A DNA stretch of 24,539 bases, taken from the NCBI GenBank assembly GCA_047605685.1, contig JASGFF010000036.1, positions 1 to 24,539 on the forward strand. The letters are read 5' to 3'. Below are positions 1-7,118 of the stretch, in pieces; the stretch's first letter is position 1, and each line of letters begins with the position of its first letter. Under the pieces are notes generated by a model. The model searched no databases. It was not told where the DNA came from and saw only the letters and a program-made list of their open reading frames with translations. This DNA comes from JAUASV01 sp047605685 (GTDB lineage: Bacteria > Actinomycetota > Actinomycetes > Actinomycetales > Microbacteriaceae). A program made the position numbers and the translations under genes.

Positions 1-1
1 C

Positions 2-1219
2 GCGGCCGGCACCGCCCGGTCCGCTGCCGCCGCCCCGGCCCGACCGGATGCCGCCGCGGAGCCCGCCCCGCCCCGCCGTCTCGCCCCCGCCGTGGCCGTG
101 CTGCTGCTCGCTGCGTCCGCCTCCGTCGCGGCGGTGCTCGCGCACATCCCGCCGCCGGTGTACTTCGTGCCGACGAGCATCGCGCAGAACTTCCTCGGCT
201 TCGAGCTGCCCGGCCCGCTGACCCTCGCGGCGCTCGCGCTGCAGTGGCGGGTCAACATCCTGTTCCTGGTGATGGCGGTCCTCGGCGTCACCGTCTACCT
301 CGCCGCGGTGATCCGGCTGCGCCGTCGCGGCGACCGCTGGCCCGCCGGCCGCACCGTCGCCTGGGTGCTCGGCTGGCTCGTCGCGGTCGTGACCACCTCC
401 TCGGGCGTCGGCCGGTACTCGGGCGGTTCCTTCGCCGTGCACATGGGCCTGCACATGAGCATGAACATGCTCGTGCCGACGCTGCTCGTGCTCGGCGGGG
501 TGGTCACGCTGCTGCTGCGCGCGACCCGCGGCCACCGGCCCGCGGAGCCCGCCGGAGCGCACGAGTGGATCACGGCGATGATGCACGCCCCGCTGCTGAG
601 GCTCGCCTACCACCCGCTGTACGTCTTCGTGATCTTCATCGCCTCGTACTACGTGCTCTACTTCACGCCGATCTTCGAGTTCGCGATGCGCTACCACTGG
701 GCGCACCAGCTCATGACGGTGCACTACCTGGTCGTCGGCTATCTGTTCTACTCGGTCGTCATCGGCGTCGACCCGCCGCCGCGGCCGCTGCCGCACATCG
801 GCAAGCTCGGCATCGTGCTCGCGGCGATGCCGTTCCACGCCTTCTTCGGCGTGATCGTCATGACGACGGACACGATCATCGCCCAGACCTACTACCAGTA
901 CCTCGACTCGTCCTGGCTGGCGAGCCTCGCGGACGACCAGTACACCGCCGGCGGCATCGCCTGGTCGGCCGGCGAGCTGCCGCTCGTCGTCGTCGTGGTG
1001 GCGCTGATCGTGCAGTGGGGGCGGCAGGATGCCCGGCTCGCCCGCCGCACCGACCGGCACCTCGACTCCGGGCTCGACCAGAGCTACGAGGCCTACAACG
1101 CGATGCTCGCCCGGCTCAGCCGGCGGGACGGTCCGCGACAGCCGGCGGAGCCGTCGGAGCTCGCCGGCGAGCTCGCCGGCGACGTGCTGCCGAGCGACGC
1201 GCGGCAGGCGCGGCCGTGA
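2..1219 (+). CDS. CtaG/Caa3-type cytochrome c oxidase assembly protein, 5' partial (probable CopD-CtaG fusion)
   Basis: The reading frame is open from base 2, and the first possible start inside the window is GTG at 92. Starting there would begin directly in a hydrophobic helix with no charged N-terminus, so I read the gene as cut by the window edge. The visible part has an Ala/Pro-rich linker and then about eight hydrophobic segments. Conserved-looking His/Met clusters (HMGLHMSMNM, YHWAHQLMTVHY, MPFHAFFGVIVM) are typical of the Caa3_CtaG family, which helps deliver copper to cytochrome oxidase. In many actinobacteria this domain is fused behind a CopD copper-import domain, and the residues preceding the CtaG part (FLGFELPGP then a WR motif) look like that junction. 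The tail is hydrophilic with a doubled ELAG. The stop overlaps the copper ATPase start (GTGA), so the two are probably translated together. The family call is strong; the fusion is an inference. Confidence 0.85.
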   Translation, partial: AAGTARSAAAAPARPDAAAEPAPPRRLAPAVAVLLLAASASVAAVLAHIPPPVYFVPTSIAQNFLGFELPGPLTLAALALQWRVNILFLVMAVLGVTVYLAAVIRLRRRGDRWPAGRTVAWVLGWLVAVVTTSSGVGRYSGGSFAVHMGLHMSMNMLVPTLLVLGGVVTLLLRATRGHRPAEPAGAHEWITAMMHAPLLRLAYHPLYVFVIFIASYYVLYFTPIFEFAMRYHWAHQLMTVHYLVVGYLFYSVVIGVDPPPRPLPHIGKLGIVLAAMPFHAFFGVIVMTTDTIIAQTYYQYLDSSWLASLADDQYTAGGIAWSAGELPLVVVVVALIVQWGRQDARLARRTDRHLDSGLDQSYEAYNAMLARLSRRDGPRQPAEPSELAGELAGDVLPSDARQARP

Positions 1220-3423
1220 GCCCCGCCGAGGCATCCACCCGCCTCGACCTCGACATCGGCGGGATGACCTGCGCCGCCTGTGCCGCCGCGGTGGAGCGCT
1301 CGCTCAACCGGATCGAGGGCGTGAGCGCCGTCGTGAACCTCGCCACCGACCGGGCCACCGTGCGTGCGGCCGCCGCGGTCGACGCCGCTGAGGCGGTGCG
1401 CGCCGTCGAGCGCGCCGGCTACACGGCCGTCGTGCACGACCCGGACGACGACACCTGGAGCCGGCGCGCGGCCGAGGTGCGCATCTCCTCGCTGCGCCGC
1501 CGGCTCGCGGTCGCCGCGCTGCTGGCGATCCCGCTGTGCGACATCACGATCCTGCTCGCCCTCGTGCCGTCCTGGCGCTTCCCGCTCTGGCAGGCGCTGT
1601 GCGTGCTGCTCGCGCTGCCGATCGTCACCTGGTGCGCCTGGCCGTTCCACCTGGCCACCTGGCGCGGCATCCGGCACCGCCGGGTGAGCATGGACACCCT
1701 CGTCTCGCTCGGCACCGTCGTCTCCTTCGCCTGGGCGCTGTGGACGCTGCTCGTCGACCCGGCGACCGATCCGGGCTACTGGCTCGGCTTCGGCCGCACC
1801 CCGGCCGGGGCGGACGCCGTCTACCTCGACGTCGCGGCCGGCATGGTCACGTTCCAGCTCGCCGGACGCTACTTCGAGACCCGTTCGCGGCACACGGCGG
1901 GCGACGTGCTCGGCGCGCTCGCCCGGCTGAGCGTGAAGCGCGCGCGCGTGCTCGTCGACGGAGAGGAGCGCGTCGTGCCCACCGAGGCGCTGCGGCCGGG
2001 CGACGAGCTCGTGGTGCTGCCGGGCGAGCGCTTCGTCGTGGACGGCCGGGTGAGCGCCGGCGCCTCCCTCGTGGACACGAGCGCCATGACCGGCGAGACG
2101 ACGCCGCGCGAGGTCGTCGAGGGCGACACCGTCATGGCCGGCTCGACGAACCTCGGCTCCCGGCTGCAGCTGGCGGCCACGGCGGTCGGCGGTCGCACCC
2201 GGCTGGCGCAGATGGCGGCGATCGCCGAGGAGGCGCAGAGCCGCAAGGCCCGGCTGCAGCGGCTCGTCGACCGGGTGACGGCCGTGTTCGTGCCGATCGT
2301 GATCGTGCTCGCCGCCCTGGTCGCCGCCGGCTGGCTGCTGCACGGCGCCCCGGCGTCCCAGGCGCTCGCAAACGGCGTCGCCGTGCTCATCATCGCCTGC
2401 CCCTGCGCGCTCGGCCTCGCGACGCCGACGGCGCTCATGGTCGGCGTCGGCCGCGGCGGCCAGCTCGGCATCCTGATCAAGAGCCAGCAGGCGCTCGAGT
2501 CGAGCGGCCGCGTCGACACCGTCGTGTTCGACAAGACCGGCACGCTCACCACCGGCCGGATGCGCGTGGTCCGGGTCGTCGCCGCGCCGGATGCGGCGGG
2601 GGAGGATCCGCTGGGCCTCGCCGCCGCGGTGGAGGCCGGCTCGGAGCATCCGATCGCGGTGGCGATCCTGGAGCGGGCCCGGGCGAGCATCGGCCGCCCG
2701 GATGCCGCGGAGGGCTTCGTCACCCGGGCCGGCCACGGTGCCGCGGCGACGGTCGCCGGCAGGCTCGTGGTCGTCGGCACCCCGGAGCTGCTCGCTGAGC
2801 ACGGCGCGGCGGTCGCCCCCGTGGTCTCGGACGAGACCGTCGTGCACGTCGCCGTCGACGGCCGGCCGGCCGGCCGCATCCATCTCACCGACGAGCTGCG
2901 GCCGAGCGCGGCGGCGGCGGTGCGGGCGTTGCACGAGCTCGGCCTGGCCACCGTCATGCTCACCGGCGACGCCCAGGGGCCGGCGCGGGCGGTCGCGAGC
3001 CGGCTCGGCATCGAGCGTGTCGAGAGCCGGGTGCTGCCCGATGAGAAGGCGGCGCGAGTGGCGGCCCTCAAGCGGGAGGGGCACCGGGTGGCGATGGTCG
3101 GCGACGGCGTCAACGACTCGGCGGCGCTCGCCACCGCGGACCTGGGCCTCGCGATGGTGCAGGGCAGCGACATCGCGATGAAGGCCGCGGACATCATCAT
3201 CGTCCGCGACGACCTCGGCGCCGTCGCGGACGCCCTGCGGCTGTCGCGGCGCACGCTGCGCACCATCCGGCTCAACCTGGTCTGGGCCTTCGGCTACAAC
3301 GTCGCCGCGATCCCGCTCGCCGCCGCGGGGCTGCTCAACCCGCTCATCGCCGCTGCCGCGATGGCGATCTCCTCGGTGCTCGTGGTGTCCAACTCGCTGC
3401 GGCTGCGCGGCTTCGACGCCTGA
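1216..3423 (+). CDS. copA: Copper-translocating P1B-type ATPase (Cu+ exporter, CopA type)
   Basis: A 735-residue heavy-metal P-type ATPase starting at GTG 1216, which overlaps the upstream stop by 4 bases. The ATG-like starts further upstream in this frame lie inside the CtaG gene. Domains in order: one N-terminal HMA domain with GMTCAAC (Cys19 and Cys22), transmembrane helices, actuator loop with TGE (292-294), the membrane metal site CPC (395-397), phosphorylation motif DKTGT (Asp439), the SEHP motif near 476-479, and the hinge GDGVND (629-634). CPC plus a CxxC metal-binding domain is the signature of Cu(I)/Ag(I) exporters (IB-1). It pumps copper out of the cytoplasm at the expense of ATP, for detoxification or for loading exported cuproenzymes. 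Overlap with a CtaG gene suggests coordination of oxidase copper supply with copper efflux. No copZ or csoR is visible next to it. All catalytic motifs are intact. Confidence 0.95.
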   Translation: MSPAEASTRLDLDIGGMTCAACAAAVERSLNRIEGVSAVVNLATDRATVRAAAAVDAAEAVRAVERAGYTAVVHDPDDDTWSRRAAEVRISSLRRRLAVAALLAIPLCDITILLALVPSWRFPLWQALCVLLALPIVTWCAWPFHLATWRGIRHRRVSMDTLVSLGTVVSFAWALWTLLVDPATDPGYWLGFGRTPAGADAVYLDVAAGMVTFQLAGRYFETRSRHTAGDVLGALARLSVKRARVLVDGEERVVPTEALRPGDELVVLPGERFVVDGRVSAGASLVDTSAMTGETTPREVVEGDTVMAGSTNLGSRLQLAATAVGGRTRLAQMAAIAEEAQSRKARLQRLVDRVTAVFVPIVIVLAALVAAGWLLHGAPASQALANGVAVLIIACPCALGLATPTALMVGVGRGGQLGILIKSQQALESSGRVDTVVFDKTGTLTTGRMRVVRVVAAPDAAGEDPLGLAAAVEAGSEHPIAVAILERARASIGRPDAAEGFVTRAGHGAAATVAGRLVVVGTPELLAEHGAAVAPVVSDETVVHVAVDGRPAGRIHLTDELRPSAAAAVRALHELGLATVMLTGDAQGPARAVASRLGIERVESRVLPDEKAARVAALKREGHRVAMVGDGVNDSAALATADLGLAMVQGSDIAMKAADIIIVRDDLGAVADALRLSRRTLRTIRLNLVWAFGYNVAAIPLAAAGLLNPLIAAAAMAISSVLVVSNSLRLRGFDA

Positions 3424-3439
3424 GCCGGCGTCCGCCGGC
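3424..3439 (+). terminator. Possible weak hairpin after copA
   Basis: The bases right after the copA stop form a perfect 7-bp inverted repeat, GCCGGCG-TC-CGCCGGC; in practice 6 bp with a 4-base loop. No T-run follows, so it is at best a weak or factor-assisted terminator. At this GC content such short GC hairpins can arise by chance. Confidence 0.3.
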
Positions 3440-3618
3440 GTTGCCGCCCACCCGGTGCATTCCTAAAATCGACCGATCTTGTCGAATAAGACGAGAAACG
3501 GAATCGTAACGATTGTCGGATATGCCTTGGCAGATGCTTGCATTCGATGAAGAGCGCACGCGAGGATGCCTTTCATGTCTTTGGGTCCGATTCTGGTCAT
3601 ATCGAGATGAGAGATCGG
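3440..3618. promoter_or_regulatory. AT-richer upstream region with a perfect palindrome at 3502-3514
   Basis: This gap is clearly less GC-rich than its flanks and probably carries the promoter of the following secreted-protein gene. It contains a perfect inverted repeat AATCGT-A-ACGATT (3502-3514) and an imperfect one, TCTTGTC with GACGAGA (3477-3496, six of seven pairs). Either could be a regulator site. No well-spaced -35/-10 pair stands out, so I place no promoter box. A TTG codon at 3538 is in frame with the gene but lacks a ribosome binding site. Confidence 0.35.
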
Positions 3619-4611
3619 ATGAAGAGAATATGCTCGCTGGTGCTGCTTGCCACCCTGCTGGTCGGCGGAATGGTGGCGGCGACGGGTGCCGATGCCGCGC
3701 AGGCGAACAGGGCGACGGTCACGGGAACCGTGGTCGACAGCACCGGTGCGCCCATCGTCGGAGCCGTCTTCTGGCTCGGTGGCGACACCAGCAGGTACAA
3801 GCGGGTCCGGACGGACGCGGATGGCGATTTCGTCGTCAGCGCGAGGGTGGCCAAGGGAAGCGGTGCCGTGGCGGAGGGCAGCTGGTCATTCGCCGCGAGT
3901 GCCGACGACCTCGGCTCGTTCACGGCGCGCGTGCGCGCCGGACACACCACGGATCTCGGCGAGATCACCTGGGATGAGAGCGCGCCGATCTCCGGCTCGG
4001 TCAGCGCCGAGACCGGGGCGGACACCTACGCGGTGGCGTATCTGGTGACCAAAAGCGGTCGCACCGTCGCGACCACTCCCATCGACGATGAGAGCTTCGG
4101 CTTCGGCTACGCGAGCGCCGGCACCTACACGGTGAAGGTGTGGGGACCGCGCGGCTGGAGCTATCTCGGCGACGTCGTCCATTTCGGTGCCGCGGAACTG
4201 CACCATCTGGACGCCGGCGAGTCGCTCGAGGCGGACATCCACGCCGTGGCCTTCACCACGAAGGTCAAGGTGCACGTGGCCCAGGTGCCCGGGTCGAAGG
4301 TGTCTGGGCCGAGGGTGTCTGGGCCGAACCGCTACGTCACCGTTCGAGCGTGCGACCGGCAGCGCCCTCTGGACGACTGCACGGCTGTCCTCGTGAGGCG
4401 CGGCACCACCGCGACGATCACGGTGCCGTCGGGGCGTTACCTCGTGAGCGCCGTCTCCGCCGACGGCAGCGTCGCCTACTACTTCACCGGCGACGCAGAA
4501 ACCCCCTCGACACGGATCGCCGATGCCCGGACGGTGCGGGTGCGCGATTCCACCGTGACGCTCGGCGTGTTCCCGGTGCCGAAGGCACTGTTCACCTCCG
4601 GCGGCGACTGA
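3619..4611 (+). CDS. Secreted protein with carboxypeptidase-regulatory-like beta-sandwich domain, function unknown
   Basis: A 330-residue exported protein. I chose ATG 3619 (MKRICSLVLL) because a purine-rich GAGAG lies 5 bases upstream and the signal peptide then starts normally. ATG 3607 and TTG 3538 are in frame and possible. The signal peptide is Lys/Arg followed by LVLLATLLVGGMVAA, with a probable cleavage after ADA (around residue 27). The mature start, TVTGTVVDSTGAPIVGA, then a GDFVV strand, is the classic pattern of carboxypeptidase-regulatory-like (transthyretin-like) domains. Two further beta-rich modules seem to follow, around residues 130-200 and 220-325. A small in-frame duplication (VSGPRVSGP, near 4302-4328) sits between them. 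There is no LPXTG motif, no catalytic motif I recognise and no C-terminal membrane anchor, so it is probably secreted or wall-associated. It is convergent with the DUF5134-like gene, so the copper context may be incidental. Confidence 0.75.
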   Translation: MKRICSLVLLATLLVGGMVAATGADAAQANRATVTGTVVDSTGAPIVGAVFWLGGDTSRYKRVRTDADGDFVVSARVAKGSGAVAEGSWSFAASADDLGSFTARVRAGHTTDLGEITWDESAPISGSVSAETGADTYAVAYLVTKSGRTVATTPIDDESFGFGYASAGTYTVKVWGPRGWSYLGDVVHFGAAELHHLDAGESLEADIHAVAFTTKVKVHVAQVPGSKVSGPRVSGPNRYVTVRACDRQRPLDDCTAVLVRRGTTATITVPSGRYLVSAVSADGSVAYYFTGDAETPSTRIADARTVRVRDSTVTLGVFPVPKALFTSGGD

Positions 4612-4677
4612 CCCGGCGGCGACGGTCACGATGGAATTCGTCGTGGTCCTTCATGAACGCGATCTTCACCCCGACGA

Positions 4678-5409
4678 TCAGGCCATCACCAGGAACGAGG
4701 CGCCCATGCCGAGCGCCATCGCGAGGTTGAGCAGCACCCCGCCGCGCGGGGACAGCGACGCGGTGCCGCGGGTCGTCGCGGGCGCACGCAGCAGCCGCAC
4801 CAGGAACACCACGGCCGCGACGGCGAACAGCGCGACGTAGGCACCGGTGACGACGAGCGCCCAGGGCGCGAGCTGCCAGATGCCCGAGGCGTCGGTGCCA
4901 TGCATCCCGGTGCCATGCATCCCGGTGTGGGACATGCCGGTGTCGGACATGCTCGTGCCCGACATCCCGGTGCCCGACATCCCGGTGCCCGACATGCCGC
5001 TCATGCCGCCCGCGGCGTCCGCGAGCATCGTCATGAGAACGCTCATCCACACCATCGCGGACATCATCGCCGCGTGGTAGACGGCGAGCAGCCGGCTGCC
5101 GTGGTGCTCCTCGCCGGGCGCCGCCTCGGTGGGCGCGACGACGGCGAGCCCGAGATAGCCGAGCGTGAACAGGCTGAACACCGTGATGGTCGCGATCGCC
5201 GGCACCGCCGCGGACCACGACCAGGGCATTGTCGCCATCGCCACGCACATCACCAGGTGCGCGAGGTACGACAGTCGCAGGCCCCAGCCGCGCAGGCCCC
5301 AGCCGCGCGGGCCGCCGCCTCGCACCCGCGCGAGGGCGAGCAGCGTCGCGGCGCCGAGGAGCGCGAACCAGAGGGTGAATGCCCAGGCGAGCGGCGGAGA
5401 GGAGATCAC
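4678..5409 (-). CDS. DUF5134-like six-helix membrane protein with Met/His-rich repeat loop
   Basis: A 243-residue integral membrane protein starting at GTG 5409. About six hydrophobic segments are visible: residues near 8-28, 47-66, 68-92, 107-130, 175-200 and 222-242. The architecture resembles the actinobacterial DUF5134 family, which has no assigned biochemical function. Between helices four and five lies an array of five-residue units (residues about 134-173), mostly GMSGT changing to GMHGT, with eight Met and three His. Such Met/His arrays bind Cu(I), as in many copper proteins, so with copA and ctaG nearby I infer a copper-related role. In-membrane His and Met residues (LAHLVMCVAM, VYHAAMM) might also bind metal or heme. 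A second small duplication, RGWGL twice, follows helix one. An operator-like palindrome starts only 9 bases before the start codon and there is no clear ribosome binding site, so the mRNA may be leaderless or nearly so. Confidence 0.75.
   Translation of the reverse strand: MISSPPLAWAFTLWFALLGAATLLALARVRGGGPRGWGLRGWGLRLSYLAHLVMCVAMATMPWSWSAAVPAIATITVFSLFTLGYLGLAVVAPTEAAPGEEHHGSRLLAVYHAAMMSAMVWMSVLMTMLADAAGGMSGMSGTGMSGTGMSGTSMSDTGMSHTGMHGTGMHGTDASGIWQLAPWALVVTGAYVALFAVAAVVFLVRLLRAPATTRGTASLSPRGGVLLNLAMALGMGASFLVMA
4891..5007 (-). repeat. 15-bp coding minisatellite encoding a Met/His-rich pentapeptide array
   Basis: About seven to eight degenerate in-frame copies of a 15-bp unit, read on the minus strand, encode variants of G-M-S-G-T (SGTGM, SGTSM, SDTGM, SHTGM, HGTGM). 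The copies at the C-terminal end carry His and those at the N-terminal end carry Ser, so the array has a composition gradient. The unit length is a multiple of three, so copy-number change would keep the frame. Confidence 0.9.
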
Positions 5410-5418
5410 GGCCGTAAA

Positions 5419-5440
5419 TCTACAACATGTAGAGATCTAC
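5419..5440. promoter_or_regulatory. Operator-like palindrome upstream of the DUF5134-like gene (three half-sites)
   Basis: TCTACA-ACA-TGTAGA (5419-5433) is a perfect inverted repeat. The right half is shared with a second one, GTAGA-GA-TCTAC (5429-5440), giving three alternating half-sites. The TACA/TGTA core resembles operators of BlaI/MecI/CopY winged-helix repressors, although the spacer here is 3 bases and not the usual 2. It ends 9 bases before the GTG start of the minus-strand gene, so a bound protein would block transcription start. No matching regulator gene lies in the window. Confidence 0.6.
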
Positions 5441-5450
5441 GGATGCCGGC

Positions 5451-5505
5451 CCGCTCCGCCGCAACGCTGCCCGCCCCGCTCCGCCCCGCGCCGACCCGCT
5501 CCGCC
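5451..5505. repeat. Three copies of CCGCTCCGCC ending in the tRNA 3' end
   Basis: The 10-mer CCGCTCCGCC occurs at 5451-5460, 5476-5485 and 5496-5505. The last copy spans the 3' acceptor strand and discriminator of the minus-strand tRNA. The first two lie in the 3' flank of the tRNA. They may be relics of integration events at the tRNA end or chance in very GC-rich DNA. Confidence 0.5.
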
Positions 5506-5570
5506 TCCAGGATTCGAACCTGGGCCTCACAGCTCCAAAGGCTGTCGTGCTGCCGCTACACCAAGGCGGA
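5499..5570 (-). tRNA. tRNA-Gln (anticodon TTG)
   Basis: On the minus strand a full cloverleaf folds. The acceptor TCCGCCT pairs with AGGCGGA, the D stem is GTGT/GCAC, and the anticodon stem ACAGC/GCTGT encloses the loop CTTTGGA. Positions 34-36 of that loop read TTG, decoding CAA as Gln. The T arm is CCAGG-TTCGAAT-CCTGG. The discriminator base is G and CCA is not encoded, as is common in actinobacteria. It is antisense to and just upstream of glmU. Confidence 0.95.
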
Positions 5571-5654
5571 ACGCGCCGCTCGGCGCCGCTCAAGTCTGCC
5601 AGAGCGGCCCTCTCAGGGCGCGGCATCCCGGTGCGGGTGCGGGAGACTGGGGGC

Positions 5655-7118
5655 ATGTCCGACCCCCGTCTCGCCGTCATCGTCCTCGCCGCCGGAGCCG
5701 GCACGCGCATGAGGAGCGCCACCCCCAAGGTGCTGCACGAGCTCGCCGGGGTGCCGCTCATCGGGCACGTGCTCGCCGCCGCCCGCGCCCTCGACCCGGC
5801 GGTGCTCGCCGTCGTCGTGCGCCACGAGCGCGACCGGGTGGCGGATGCCGTGACGGCCCTCGACCCGCAGGCGCTCATCGTCGACCAGGACGAGGTGCCC
5901 GGCACCGGCCGCGCCGCCGAGCTCGCCCTCGCCGCCCTGCCCGGCGACTTCACCGGCGACGTTCTCGTGGTCTGCGCCGACGTGCCGCTGCTGGACGCCG
6001 ACACCCTGCACGGCCTCCTCGCCGCGCACCGCGAGCGCGTCGCCGCCGCGACGGTGCTCACCGCGAGGCTCGAGGACGCGAGCGGCTACGGCCGGGTCAT
6101 CCGCGGCGCCGACGGCGGCGTCGACCGCATCGTCGAGCACCGCGACGCGAGCACGGACGAGCTCGCCGTCGCCGAGGTCAACTCCGGCACCTACGTCTTC
6201 GACGCCGCCGGCCTGCGCGCCCACCTGCCCGGGCTCGGCACCGGCAACGCCCAGCGCGAGAAGTACCTCACCGACGTCGTGGCCGCCTTCCGGGCGTCCG
6301 GCAGCCCGGTCGCGGCGCTGCCGGTGCCGGCGCCCTGGATCGTCGCGGGCGTCAACGACCGCGCCCAGCTCGCCGACGTCGCCGGGCGGCTCAACGCGCT
6401 TATCGTGCGCGGCTGGCAGGTCGCCGGGGTCACGATCCAGGACCCGGCATCCACCTGGATCGACCGCCGGGTCACGCTCGAGGCGGATGTCACGATCCTG
6501 CCGAACACGCAGCTCACCGGTGCCACCCGGGTCGAGGCCGGCGCCACGATCGGCCCCGACAGCACCCTGCGCGACACCGAGGTCGGCGCCGGGGCGAGCG
6601 TCGTGCGCACCGACGCCACGCTCGCTGTCATCGGGGCCGGGGCCGCCGTCGGCCCCTTCGCCGTGCTGCGCGCCGGCACCGTGCTCGGCACCGGCGGCAA
6701 GATCGGCAGCTACGTGGAGACGAAGAACGCGGTGATCGGCGCCGGCGCGAAGGTGCCGCACCTCAGCTACATCGGCGACAGCGAGATCGGCGAGGGCACG
6801 AACATCGGCGCCGGGGCGATCACCGCCAACTACGACGACATCGCCAAGCACCGCACGGTCATCGGCGCCCAGGTGCACACCGGGGCGCACAACGTCTTCG
6901 TCGCCCCGGTGACGATCGGCGACGGCGCCAAGGTCGGCGCGGGCGCCGTGGTCCGCAAGGACGTGCCGCCGGGCGCTCTCGCGGTCACCGCCGCCCCCCA
7001 GCGCAATATGATGGGCTGGGTCGAGCAGCGACGTCCCGGCACCGCCGCCGCGGATGCCGCCCGGGCCGCCGCCGGCACCGACGCCAGCAGCGACCGGGCC
7101 GAGGGATCCGGGCGATGA
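5655..7118 (+). CDS. glmU: Bifunctional GlmU: GlcN-1-P acetyltransferase / GlcNAc-1-P uridyltransferase
   Basis: A 487-residue cytoplasmic enzyme making UDP-GlcNAc for peptidoglycan. The start ATG 5655 gives MSDPRLAVIVLAAG, with GGGAG and a G-run just upstream; the in-frame extension to 5547 runs into the tRNA and is not real. The N-terminal pyrophosphorylase half has LAAGAGTRM (residues 11-19), TPKVLHELAG, the metal-binding Asp109 in CADVPLL, and GYGRVIR. The C-terminal left-handed beta-helix half (about 250-450) has many I-G-A-G hexapeptides and the block GAKVPHLSYIGD with the catalytic His369, followed by NIGAGAITANYD. The Ala-rich tail after residue 460 is normal in actinobacterial GlmU. 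It overlaps prs by 4 bases (ATGA), the usual glmU-prs pairing. Confidence 0.97.
   Translation: MSDPRLAVIVLAAGAGTRMRSATPKVLHELAGVPLIGHVLAAARALDPAVLAVVVRHERDRVADAVTALDPQALIVDQDEVPGTGRAAELALAALPGDFTGDVLVVCADVPLLDADTLHGLLAAHRERVAAATVLTARLEDASGYGRVIRGADGGVDRIVEHRDASTDELAVAEVNSGTYVFDAAGLRAHLPGLGTGNAQREKYLTDVVAAFRASGSPVAALPVPAPWIVAGVNDRAQLADVAGRLNALIVRGWQVAGVTIQDPASTWIDRRVTLEADVTILPNTQLTGATRVEAGATIGPDSTLRDTEVGAGASVVRTDATLAVIGAGAAVGPFAVLRAGTVLGTGGKIGSYVETKNAVIGAGAKVPHLSYIGDSEIGEGTNIGAGAITANYDDIAKHRTVIGAQVHTGAHNVFVAPVTIGDGAKVGAGAVVRKDVPPGALAVTAAPQRNMMGWVEQRRPGTAAADAARAAAGTDASSDRAEGSGR

Noticed and set aside
3538..3618. TTG start at 3538 for the secreted beta-sandwich protein
   Set aside because: It would put 27 hydrophilic residues before the signal peptide and has no ribosome binding site; ATG 3619 is better.
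4891..5007. CRISPR-like short repeat array
   Set aside because: Units are 15 bp, contiguous without spacers, and in frame within a coding gene; it is a coding minisatellite.
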